Shown: positions 1-9,961 of the stretch, piece by piece
How positions within the stretch are numbered: position 1 is the first letter of the stretch
Layout of the letters: every line of letters begins with the position of its first letter
Assembly (NCBI GenBank): GCA_013433145.1
Contig: CM024190.1
Coordinates: forward strand, 1,426,001 to 1,490,000
From: Ascaris suum
Lineage: Eukaryota; Nematoda; Chromadorea; Rhabditida; Ascarididae
DNA length: 64,000 nt
Direction: 5' to 3'
The notes under the pieces: generated by a model
Database searches by the model: none
Told to the model about the DNA's origin: nothing
What the model saw: only the letters and a program-made list of their open reading frames with translations
Made by a program: the position numbers and the translations under genes

Positions 1-1260
1 TCGAACTTTGCAAAATTGCCTTCCCGAAAATTTCTACGCGACGCTCTATAGAAACCTCAACGAATATTTTTCATTCTTCAACGATGAAATCCCTCGTGTC
101 GCTCAGCATTTTCCATAAAGTGCAAAACAACTTTAATGGACATTAATGCAAGGTCGTGGACGAGAGATCGTAATAGAAGAGCGCATGGAAGTCCTAATTG
201 TAGTTGGACGCAGGATATTCGTAGAAAAATTCTACAACCTTAAACATTCACGAAATGTTTTATCATTTATCGAATGAAGTAACGCTTAGATAAAATGCTG
301 CATTGATTCGACATTCGGAATGTCGTGTCGATAACAACGCTATTAAATGAACAAAACATTTCGTTGTCAACACGTTAATCACATTTATGATTTTGCACTA
401 TAAGCTGCAATGGATTTTGAGCATTTTTCATAGGTTTGCACCAAAAAAAAAAAAAAAAAAAATTATTCGCAGACATATAAGAACTCTACGTTACGAAAAT
501 AAACCCACTCGATGACATCGTTCGTTCTTCGACGATGGAAAAAAAAGAAAATGATTTATTGTCACTCGAGAGAAAAGTAATTGTTTCGCTTATCGCGCAA
601 CTTTTTTTTTAAAAATTAACAGTGAGTTTTATATTAGTATTGTGTCACTGAAATTATGTCCCAAATATTAATATTGCTGAGTAAAAATTCTATCCTCTAG
701 CAAGCCTTAACTAGTACACTTTTTAGTATATTATTTTAAAAACCTCTAGTCAAAAATCGCGTTTTCTCACTTCATTTTTCCTAAATTCTGGGAAGAATAA
801 AGCAACATAAGATGATATCCCCATAATTTGCATTTTTAAAGAAATCAATTAATGCAACATCTACGGCCTATTGATTGCTTGTAGAAAATATATGAATGAT
901 TTCAAGTGATTCCAATTGAAAATCACATAGTAGTGCGAAGTTGAAATGAAAGACCAACATTCACGCTATCAAAATGATTCCACTTTTATCGAGGAATCTC
1001 ACTTCAGACGCCATACACTACTAACGTAAAGTTGTATTATACTGTTTTTAAAGTGTGCAAGAATACTGCACAACGATTATTGAGCAATAAATCAGAGAAA
1101 AGTAAATGCAAAGCTGATGCCCCTTAAATCCAGTAGCGCGATAGGAATTTATGACTCAGAAAAGAAGGCCCAAACAAGAATAATTGTCAGTACAGTTGAA
1201 AATTTAAAGAAAAGCATGAAAAAGCACTGAAAAATCACTTCGTGAATACTACAAGTGAAA
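1..1260. other. AT-rich non-coding stretch
   Basis: No recognisable gene or RNA. It contains a run of 20 A at 443-462 and a short T/A-rich patch near 601-617. Open frames here are short and have no protein-like features. It flanks the carboxy-terminal end of the transposase remnant that begins at about 1265. Confidence 0.6.
443..462. repeat. Poly-A tract, A20
   Basis: Uninterrupted run of 20 adenines. It could be a retroposed tail or simple slippage; no recognisable retrotransposed body lies immediately next to it. Confidence 0.95.
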
Positions 1261-1264
1261 GATA

Positions 1265-1930
1265 TTTTACCCTCTCTGTGCTCCAGTCCCTTCCGCGCAA
1301 AAAACTCCAGCGGATTGAGGCTCGGAGAGTATATGATTATCTCTTGAAGCTGATGAATTCGTAAAAACGGCCACACCATCAATCCTTGCATAACTTTTGC
1401 TTTGTGGCAAGAAGAAAAGTGCTGCTCACACACATCTGCACGTTCGTGGAAGTGACAGCGACTCCAGGCAAGCCTGATAACCTACAGAATTCACTCCCGG
1501 CAACCTTACTATTCAGTTTGGTTCCTGACGAGTAAATACGAGAGGCTCTTACGCGACAATGCCGCACTGCCCGAACTATATCCCACCAGCATATCGGCCG
1601 CACCTGTTAGCATATTAGACCGCCCATCCAAATGCGTATTCATTCCAGTGGATATATGACCGCTCAAACATTGTCCACTCAGTTGTGAACACTTTTTTGT
1701 CGGCGAAGAAGATGTCTATGACATGATCTGCAAAAAACCGGGACGTCTGAGGTTGAGTCGCTTCCTTTTCCGTCGAGGAGTTCATGCACTAAGAAATTCA
1801 TGACTCGAAACTCTGAAGGTCTCATGACGATTCTTCTTTTTCACTTAAGACTCCTGATGCGTAAATGATCAGATAGCTTACTAACTGTCCACATGCATTC
1901 TTCCTTCCAACGACTCGGATCAATCTAGAA
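1265..1930 (-). pseudogene. Decayed Tc1/mariner-superfamily transposase
   Basis: The complementary strand, read from high to low coordinates, shows the order expected of a Tc1/mariner DDE transposase, spread over several frames with stops. First comes a weakly recognisable end of the helix-turn-helix region (KLSDHL, then VMRPSEFRV near 1800-1900). Next is the first catalytic aspartate in IFFADKKVFTTE (about 1681-1710). A block GTKLNSKV follows near 1510-1540. Then QHFSSCHKAK sits where the family has QDNAPCHTAK (about 1390-1420), and SPSLNPLE (1305-1328) matches the family SPDLNPxE/D block. The second catalytic Asp is replaced by His, and several frameshifts and stops separate the blocks, so no active enzyme is encoded. 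Between the second Asp position and the final Glu I count 37 residues, which resembles DD37 subfamilies more than classic DD34E. Active relatives cut and paste DNA at TA dinucleotides. I could not identify terminal inverted repeats. The superfamily is fairly sure; the subfamily is not. Confidence 0.75.
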
Positions 1931-1999
1931 TTTCCGTTACTCCACCGCTTCGGGAGCGTAAAAAGTTGTGTGCTCTTTATTTTTGCTCTTATGAATTTC

Positions 2000-2290
2000 A
2001 GGATGCGTTATTATTTTTGGAGTTCACCTTCCCCCCCCCCCTCCTCTTCGAATCGCCCGTGGCTGCAACCATCGCGAAAGGAACACAGTGAATTTGAGCA
2101 GAAGGAGCTCAGCCATGACGAACGCTTCGCTGGAAAAACGCGATCCCTGTGAGGAATCTGCAGAAAATAAGACTTTTTCAACCGGGGCTTCTGTGGCGCT
2201 ACCACAGAGCAAAAATTTTCCTCTTCAAGGAAGTTAAGAACACCGACATTCCCTTCACGAGCCGAAAAACATCTTCCACGCAATACCACG
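2000..2290. other. GC-richer island, possible repeat fragment
   Basis: Contains a run of 11 C (2031-2041) and a segment visibly richer in G+C than its surroundings. A 92-codon open frame runs on the minus strand (2011-2289), but much of it is the translated C tract, and I recognise no domain. The island lies between two mobile-element remnants and may belong to one of them or to a separate interspersed repeat. Confidence 0.35.
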
Positions 2291-2299
2291 AATATTAAG

Positions 2300-2735
2300 A
2301 AAATGCGTCAAGCATCATGTTTGAAAAAGATATACTAAACGGAAGTGTGATGCAGGAGAGCTGCTAAAGAAGCAACATTTTATCGCGGAAGTGTTGGAAA
2401 GAATATGAAATGATAATAGGAAGAAGGTTTCGTCGTTATGAAAGATGCAATAATTAATAAAAATTTGCGCGCTAATGCTGCCAATTTACTGCGAGTTTTA
2501 AATCACGACGTTTGAAGATTCATTCTTTCACTATATCATGTATATTTTATATGCTTTATCAACTTCCTTTCCATACTATGGTGACTGTTGCATGCACACA
2601 AGAGACTTTTGCGATATGTTTAGCGAATCAATGGACATTAGCAGGGAGCAATTCAAACTGCTTTCCCTGAAAATAATAGGCGGTTTTTTGACGAGGACGA
2701 GCAACATGTGATATCAAAGCTTTGTTTTCAGTAAC
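2300..2735. other. No recognisable feature
   Basis: AT-rich sequence downstream, in element orientation, of the reverse-transcriptase remnant. It could hold the decayed 3' part of that element, but no thumb or carboxy-terminal motif can be read in any frame. Confidence 0.5.
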
Positions 2736-2739
2736 TGTC

Positions 2740-3425
2740 AGTAACCTAAGGCTACAAGCTCGTATCCATAAAATGTAACATTGTCAGCATACATTTCAAC
2801 ATTTATATCATTCGATAAAGTCTCCACCAAGCCTCCGATGTGCAGAATGGAGAGAGTTCGAGCGATGACAAAATCTTCGGAGGCTTCAAATGTTACTGAA
2901 TGAGAAGCCAGTCAAGACATTTCAGCAGCAATGCCCTGAATTCTCTTCGTCAAATCTCTTTGTCGTTAATAGCGAAAAGGACGTAATGCTATAAGAGTTC
3001 AACCTATGCATCGGTTTTTGGCAGCTGAAAGTGTCGAATGCTTCGCAGAAGCCAACATTAACATAGTCTGCGAATCCCACAATGTCTAGGCTCGTGAGCA
3101 AGTCATGTGTGATCCAAAAATTGCCATAACCTCCGCGCAAAGCCGAATCGCTTGTTACTTATATCCCTGTTTCCCTTGAAACGAGTCAGCACATTGTTCG
3201 CAATAATTTTTTCTAGTATACAACAAATTGCTGATGTTAGACATATTGGCAGATAATATAAAAAACATTTCTCTCCTTCTGAAAAAAAAAAAAAGAACAA
3301 ACGATACAATGCATCATTCCCCTTCGCCACTACAACAAAGGGACTGCTTAAAAGAGATTATAGCCGGCTAAGCAATCGATGCATCAAAGTACTTCAGAAA
3401 GTATCGAAGCATATCATGCGGAATT
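2740..3425 (-). pseudogene. Broken non-LTR (LINE-type) reverse transcriptase core
   Basis: Read on the complementary strand, this matches the ordered RT blocks of CR1/jockey-type non-LTR retrotransposons. The pre-RT segment ends in FKQSL (near 3345). Next is LPICLTSAICCILEKII (about 3190-3250), corresponding to the family's NYRPISLTS-x-x-KILEKII. Then come NKRFGFARR (about 3140-3165) and VNVGFCEAFDTFS (about 3025-3065), the latter matching VDVIYxDFxKAFDTVS with the first catalytic Asp region altered. Last are LSILHI and MYADNVTFYG (active-site box at 2780-2791). The canonical YADD is YADN, and at least two frame changes (near 3130 and 2930) plus a stop break the frame, so it is inactive. Functional relatives copy their own RNA into DNA at a nicked target. 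The endonuclease domain and 3' end are not seen. Family assignment below the non-LTR level is inference. Confidence 0.8.
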
Positions 3426-3429
3426 CAAA

Positions 3430-6160
3430 GGTATGTTGAATTATTGCAAGATTCTAAAAAATAACGGTAAACGATGAAAGGATGAGCAAGCGCGGTTGAC
3501 AAATACAGCAGAAGAGGTTGAACGTTTAATTTGGAACCATCGTTTCAGAAACACTCATTGGATGATTATACAAAACGCCAACGTTAAGTTATCAACAGAA
3601 ATGCAAATCGATTCTTCTCACTATGAAGTAATAAGCAAATCAATCACAATTGATATTTAGGTGAATGAAGAGATTTAATGCCTCTAACCCCACATTTCTT
3701 ATAACTCGCTGAAATCTAACAGCGCTTCGAAAAATCCCATGCAATCGATTCGATCGCTCAATATCATTGAAACAATTGGCATAACAATACGGATGAACGA
3801 CGCCGGACTAAAGATAGCATGTAAAATTCGGTTGCCTCGAATGCACAACGAACATGTCCTAAAGTGATACCCTCATTGATTGAGGAGTAGGAACAAGTTC
3901 TTACGCAATTACGGTGTCTGAAGTGATGCTTCCAAACTATCCTAGAATACAACACAATTGACAATAGTTCTTTGTGGCCTATCAGTGCAAGTTAGCATCG
4001 TAAGGAGTATCAAAGATTTATCAACCGGAGTTTTCCGTTCGCTTTAGTATAATCAGCGACAGCTACAATCTTACGAGGATGTATACATAGATTAGGATTG
4101 CCTATTAGTCAACTGCTGAGCATTTTGACGTCAACTTTCTTTTAAGATGCTTGAATAAGATCCAAGATCTGAAATTCTTGAAAATTTATAGCCTTCAAGA
4201 TTTCGGTTCAGACTATCTATACGATTATAAACAAAATTTATTAGGTTTATAGATAGCAACTGAACAATTAAACTTCTACTACGAGTCAAAGTTGTACTCA
4301 TATAATAGTAATTAGATTCATGTGAACAATGCATCTGCATGAATATATCAATAAAAAAAGAGCTCATAAATCAACAGTATAAGGTAAGAGATTGGAGAGT
4401 AGTGCAACTTGTTGCTTGATGCGATATGAAGATAAATCGCATAGCATGTCAATCACTCTGATGCTTCAAAGGAAGTAATTTCCACGTCCTCACTACGAAG
4501 CATTTAACTGCAACACTCGTTTAATATGACAGTTATGTAATTACTCTAATTGTTAATTTCATTGTGAAACTGCAATCTGTTCACCTGTCTGTTGAAAACG
4601 ACATTCTCTCGCCATGCGAACATCAGCCTTGATGAAGTACCGATTACGCTTACTCGGATTCAGATTGCAGAAGTATCGGAAATGGTTGCTTCACTGCGTG
4701 ATTGAAACAACGGATCGACAATGTGACTAGGATAATGAATCGACAATGGCGAGTAATTCATTAATTAATCAATTAGTCGAGAGCAATAATGCTTAGGGGT
4801 CGATTGGCGGTCGGTGCTGATAGCCAGTTGATCGGAACGAAAGCGGAGAAAAACGAAATAACCGATAAATGAGAGGATAATGGGTGAGGTGAGAGGTTTG
4901 GTGGATGCGAATGTAAACCTGTGAATATGACGCGGCTAAAAGATGAGCATTCGACAGCAGTGCAATGTGATGCGCAAAAACGCTCGATTAACGCATTGTG
5001 CAACGGAAGTAATATTAACGGCTGCGACCGCCGAAGACAAAGGCCGACGAGAGAGCGAATGTTTCCGAAGATATTATCACATGAAGACGTCAATACACAT
5101 TTTCAAGCGCAAATAATGTCCCGGAGGCGCTGCTGTAAAGGAGTATACGTAAGAGGTGCCTATTAATGGCGACCTAACTTAAACATCCACAAAGAAGCGG
5201 TCAACTCAAGTACAGCCATAGGCTAGCGCTCTCGTTTCGATTAGCTACTCTGTTTTATGGTCTTGGCGATTGTCGTTGATCATCGATTTCTTTCTTCCTC
5301 GCAGATACTACGTACTGCATTGACGGATGTCGCCTGGACTATCATCCATTGAAATGAAATACTCGACCTCCTTCTGATCGTGTGCTCCTTTCTATAAGTT
5401 AATCTCCTTCTGTCATTCACATAAAATTCATACTTCAATGGAAAATGTGATGTCCTGCTCATAATGAATGAAGCTCTTTACATCCGTAAGGAAACAGTCA
5501 GAGTAGAGTTGATGATGCTCGTTCCTGCTTGCATGGTATTTGGCAACGCTGTTGCTCCGAGCGAAAAAAGAAGCCATGCACGCACTCCACAAAGCATATT
5601 AGTTGACTGTAGCATATTTTTTCCACACCGTATAGCACTGTTATTGATAACCTTTTCGATTCATTTAACACCTTCACGTTTATTCGCTTTTCATCGCTAT
5701 ATCTCTTACTGCTCTTCATTCATATCGGTCTTACTATGGAAATGACTGATTTATTCGAATGCAAGAAACCCAGTGCAGATAACAATTGAACACCTATAAT
5801 ATCCACTCGATCAGCAAAACCTTACTTCGTAAACTATGAGAGAAATGCATAGCAAAATTAGTAAAACAATCGAGAATTAAGCCGCCGATTACATAGCTTG
5901 TGTTCCTTAATCTTAGATGAATGGATAAAGTGAGGATGTGTGACTACACGTGGGCGTAAGGAAGAGAAGAGATCCATGTTCAAGTGGCACATTCTGCACC
6001 TTTTTTTTCGATAATGACTTTTTTACATTTCCTTCACAATTTTTTCCCCATATAGCGCTCATTTTCTTTCCCATATGCTATCTGCACAATTCTTTCACTT
6101 AAAAAATAGATGACCATGAGTATCAAGTAGAGTCGTACATTGGCATTTCTTTGCATACCT
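3430..6160. other. No recognisable gene
   Basis: Mostly AT-rich, with a moderately GC-richer part near 4570-5170 that carries overlapping short open frames on both strands (4773-5093 minus, 4921-5166 plus). Neither frame shows a domain, signal peptide or convincing splice context. Nothing in 5170-6160 stands out. The sequence could include the decayed 5' part of the non-LTR element that starts at about 3425. Confidence 0.5.
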
Positions 6161-6161
6161 C

Positions 6162-6629
6162 TTGCGACTCTTGCGACTGCTAACTTCAAAAGATTTAACT
6201 TTTTTATTACCTTTGGCATATATGCTTACTTCAGTACTTTTCTATTCATCAATAACTAGGATCATTTGTGACCATTGGTCGAAGGACTTTCTCGATGGAC
6301 GCTCGAGAAAATCTTCAAATTTTTCAAAGGCAACAGAGAAGAGCATTCGATTGCCTGACGTTGATTGCTCAAATATAGCAATATTATTATTCCACGATAT
6401 GTTCTTCTGTAAAACATTGCTCTTTAAAATAGAATCAACTAACTTTCATAGAGGTTTTGCCATCAGAATAGTCACTATAACTATACCGATGTTCTCTTCT
6501 TTCAGCCATTATAATCGAACAAACAGGGATTATTTAACCTATCCTCTTAACGTTTTGATTACATATTGCTCTATGGGCCTGAAATTCTTTCCCTTCCAGC
6601 AAATTACGCAAACGACCTCGCTGTGTTAA
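6162..6629 (+). CDS. 155-codon open frame, unknown, possibly spurious
   Basis: This is the longest ATG-initiated open frame in the window. The translation begins with a hydrophobic stretch (about residues 10-36, LTFLLPLAYMLTSVLFYSS) that could be read as a signal-anchor. A polar linker rich in Ser, Lys and Arg follows (about 40-65), and then a further hydrophobic-aromatic part. No domain is recognised. At the window's composition a random frame of this length is expected roughly 0.1 times in six frames, so it is only mildly surprising. It has no obvious promoter, no strong ribosome-start context and no neighbouring exons. It may be a decayed gene, an exon or chance. Confidence 0.2.
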   Translation: MRLLRLLTSKDLTFLLPLAYMLTSVLFYSSITRIICDHWSKDFLDGRSRKSSNFSKATEKSIRLPDVDCSNIAILLFHDMFFCKTLLFKIESTNFHRGFAIRIVTITIPMFSSFSHYNRTNRDYLTYPLNVLITYCSMGLKFFPFQQITQTTSLC

Positions 6630-6798
6630 GAAGTTGGTGCACTTGCTGAGGTCGAGCCGTCCAACAATATAGCCTAAATGCATCTCAAAAATGAGGCTGT
6701 ACTTTGACAGGCATTAAGGCAATCAAGAAAACCGTAAATGCAAATCAGCACCAAGCCAAAGAACTACAAAATAACCTTGCATCAAGAATTGCGAAACC

Positions 6799-6841
6799 AC
6801 TCAACACTGCAACTGTATTATTATGATCGAAAGTGTTGAGT
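6799..6841. repeat. Inverted repeat, 10-bp arms
   Basis: Left arm ACTCAACACT at 6799-6808 and its perfect complement AGTGTTGAGT at 6832-6841, with a 23-base loop. Such a hairpin can arise by chance in 64 kb. No other evidence for a structured RNA was seen. Confidence 0.5.
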
Positions 6842-7489
6842 TTGCTTATTTCTTCGTCATTGGGCAACTAAATTTCTAACCGCTGTTTTTATGACGTTTA
6901 AAGATTTCGCAGATGGAATGAGATATCTGATCACTCTCGTCATGCATCTGCTTAGTTAAAACCACTTTCAGGCAAAGTAAGCTAGCAGCTGCAAAAGTAT
7001 GAATCCAAATGAATTTTCCTTATAATCGAACGGAAGTTTTGACTCTCTTCTTCAAATGAAACAAAAAACGCACAGGAAATTATCGTCTCATGAAACAAAT
7101 AAACTCGATGAGCGCCGAACAAAATAAAAGTAAATATTGCACATTATTTACCTACGAAGAAATCTATTGCTCATTCATCATTTATAATAATCAAAACACC
7201 TATAAAGAATATTAACGAGAATTTTGTACACAATAGATTATCCATTGCGATAAAATCGGTACTGCATACGTAAAGAGATGATGGGTTTTTTCTTATGAAA
7301 ATCGTGTTGATGCATTTCACGGAAATATGAAGTAGAGAGCTCTAAATGACCACAGCTATTCTTGATTGGCAATAAGCACCTTCACAGCTTGTTATGCGGC
7401 TTTCCCTTCAAAAAATGCCTCCTCTGCAAGATTTCTCAGATAAGTTTCGCAATACTAACACAGTGCGACTTTTAAATCAAAAAATGACA

Positions 7490-7538
7490 CCCTCCTCCCC
7501 CTCTCCTCCCACCCCTGCACCCCCCCCCCACCCCTCCG
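7490..7538. repeat. Homopyrimidine (C-rich) tract
   Basis: Nearly uninterrupted C/T sequence including a run of 10 C (7520-7529). It is one of several C- or G-rich strand-asymmetric tracts in the window. It produces a misleading proline-rich translation on the plus strand and a glycine/glutamate-rich one on the minus strand. Confidence 0.85.
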
Positions 7539-8329
7539 CTCGCCTTTTAGCGTCAGTTCTTTGCTCCTGCACAGTTTTGCTAACTGATTGTGTCGCTTCT
7601 ACTCTTAATTTCCAACTGCTGTCTTCAAATAGTTTTTGCTTCGTTACGATGCAACTAGCATTAAATCCTAGAATTTCAGAATTCAGTGCAACTCTCACAA
7701 AACAGCACCTATCAGTTTCAGGAATGGATGAAGCATATAACCCAAAGACTCACGTAAAACGCCAAGGTACCGAAGGCCTCTAAAATTCCATCCTCTATGC
7801 ACAGAGACTATCGTATTTATGAGAGAAGAAGCTTTGTTGAGCCTCAAAATATACCTCCATTGTGTAGAGAACATGGAGCAGCATATGCAAAACCGTTGTC
7901 GAACAAATCACAGAATTATCACGATTAACTCATGAAAGAATTTAAGCTGAACTAGGAGTGCAACAATGTCTAAAAACGAAAATACACACCAATGTTTCAG
8001 GATGGCATCCATATCAAATTTCAGTTTTCTGTAAGCACTACGGGCATAACTAATATGCTAAGTGACAAAATCATGAGCGAAATCAAACGTCCGTCAGCAT
8101 CGTTAGCGTTGAAGTTTTATTATGGTTGCTTTTGTTGTTGTTTACAAAGCAAAAAGGAAACTGAAATGAAATATAGCCGTAAGAAAATTAGCGAAAGAAA
8201 GACTATACACCAGTAAATGTGACGATAACTGGATCGAATTAATGAAACGTAATAGTCATATAAAATCGAAAATGCACATTAATCAATATGATACGTTGCA
8301 GATAGAATGCAAATGAAAAAAAAAAAAAA

Positions 8330-8960
8330 GAAAAGCAGTTCGCAAAAAACAACAATCAATTCCCCATCAAGACTTCCCGACAGATGATTCAAGAACTGAA
8401 CAGCCCTGAAACGGAAGCTGTTGCATAGGTTGCTCAATGCGTAAATTTCGCACACCAACTGCGAACAACCGACCCGATGCTCTCTCAGCTGAGCAATGAG
8501 CAAGTCGAAGAAATATTTTATAGTTATATAATAAAGATTAAGATCAAATTGAACACGATAGTATTGTGATGATTGCAAATCAAATGTCCTAAGATGGTTG
8601 TACTATCTTGTAAAATCTGGAAAAATTTTGTGAAAAGTGGCACAAACAAGCTGCTTTAGAATTTCTTCAAAAAGCGAGATATCACAGCGGAAATGTGATG
8701 ATTAGGTTTGCGGGCAATATTCAAGGATGAGGCGGCAACTCATATAAGGTCTACAATACTGCTCAAAGCACCTAGATTGTAACGCCTGCAATATACCATT
8801 GACACTCTAAATGCTTTGGTTGGAAGTGGCGAACAGTTTAGAATAGTATAGATGCCAGTTAGGATTGGGTAATTTTTTTTCCGACGCCTCGAATACAACA
8901 TCCGAGGTCGCTAAGAGCGCTTCTTTTGGTCGAAGAGAGCACTTGTGGCGGAAGTTGACA
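8330..8960 (-). pseudogene. Carboxy-terminal part of a second non-LTR retrotransposon
   Basis: The complementary strand carries the blocks that follow the RT active site in CR1/jockey-type elements. LSDLG (8901-8915) corresponds to the family's RDLGV. Next is RPYMSCRLILEYC (about 8714-8750), matching YKTYVRPILEYxSxVW. Then VQFDLNLYYITI (about 8515-8550) matches RRLRFDLIxxYKI. The tail REHRVGCSQLVCEIYALSNLCNSF ends in FRAVQFLNHLSGSL (about 8373-8414), matching FxxRVVxxWNxLPxxV. Stops and frame changes lie between LSDLG and the ILEYC block, and again before the last segment, so it is not functional. It represents the far 3' coding end. The RT core itself is not seen upstream. It is not the missing tail of the 2740-3425 remnant, because on this strand it would precede that core. 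Confidence 0.7.
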
Positions 8961-9280
8961 CTCGAAATATAGCACTTTTCCCCGTCAAATGTCTAAATGT
9001 AAATTTTTCTACGACGAAAGCATAAAGACCTTTTTGCAACGCGTAGAAATCGATGGCGAGATTAGATAGCGGATAGTAAATTTTTAACTGATCTATAAAT
9101 AGCTATCATATATTGGATGAATTGTCGGGGATGCTGCTCTTATGATTAAGAAAAGTAAATGGCAAAGAACGTTTCCCTTGGTGTGCTCTTGACTGTCGAA
9201 TGTTAAACAGATTGGAAAATAACCTTGTTAGCAAACATTCGTGAGCATAACAGAGCAACTGGTCGAAGATATGACAAAAT
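8961..9280. other. Probable decayed upstream part of the non-LTR element
   Basis: Lies 5' of the LSDLG block in element orientation. I looked for the YADD box and the Trp/Lys-rich segment that should precede it and could not read them confidently, so either it has decayed further or the element is truncated here. Confidence 0.3.
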
Positions 9281-9961
9281 ATGGCCTATCCTGGACCGCC
9301 CTCTTTAATGAAAGACCTCATGAAAAAGGCAAGGAAAAAACTTATACTTGGGACTACAGATTCCAATTTTTGCTCCATTCGGCCTCTCAACAAAGGTACA
9401 ACGGTCAGTAACCAGTTCTCTCGCCTCCTTTCACTCAGGGGAGCGAATGGGGAAAAAACAACGTGGGGGCAAACGTAAGCTAGACGACACAGACCTCACG
9501 CATCGACTATGATTCCACCTGGGTAGCAAACAAGGCGGTATTCGGGACGGCAATGTACCCTTGTTTCTGCTCCAGGCCTCCACCCTTCACAAGATCCCAC
9601 AACATTTGTGGGACTAATACGGTATTTCCGAGCGGATAAGCTTAATGCATCCTTATTCAGTCAATACAGCACAATAAATAACTTCTAAGCAGCCCTTAGA
9701 GGAAAAAAGTACATGCAAACGCACACTCTTAATGATTCAGCACCTACCTGCGGTTCAATGAATAAAATTACCGCCTTATTTGCAGCACCTGATATGAGTA
9801 TAGAATTGCATGCCAGATGCCACCGTCTTCGACGATGACCTCTGAGTTTTTCTGTATCCGACCGCTTCCCTTTTTCCCGAACCTCTCAATCTGGTTTCAT
9901 CGAGCAACTGCTTAAACAGCCTCGCACAACTCAGAAAGGGGCTTTGCTCATGAAATTTCAC
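9281..9961. other. GC-richer segment with open frames on both strands, unidentified
   Basis: Holds a 65-codon plus-strand frame (9281-9478, translation rich in Lys, Thr and Ser) and a 61-codon minus-strand frame (9776-9961, rich in Arg and Ser). The texture differs from the AT-rich flanks and resembles an inserted repeat. I recognise no transposase or RT motif in any frame I read. No target-site duplication or terminal repeat was found. Confidence 0.3.

Larger units (their letters stand above)
6630..8325. other. Non-coding stretch with a pyrimidine-rich tract
   Basis: No gene recognised. A perfect 10-bp inverted repeat (6799-6808 with 6832-6841, spacer 23) could form a weak hairpin. A C-rich pyrimidine tract occupies about 7490-7538. 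A 129-codon open frame (7394-7783 plus) runs through that tract and owes its SPSPPTPAPPPHP segment to it, so I do not call it a gene. Confidence 0.5.

Noticed and set aside
7394..7783. 129-codon proline-rich frame
   Set aside because: The proline-rich part is the translated C-rich pyrimidine tract, and no domain is present outside it.
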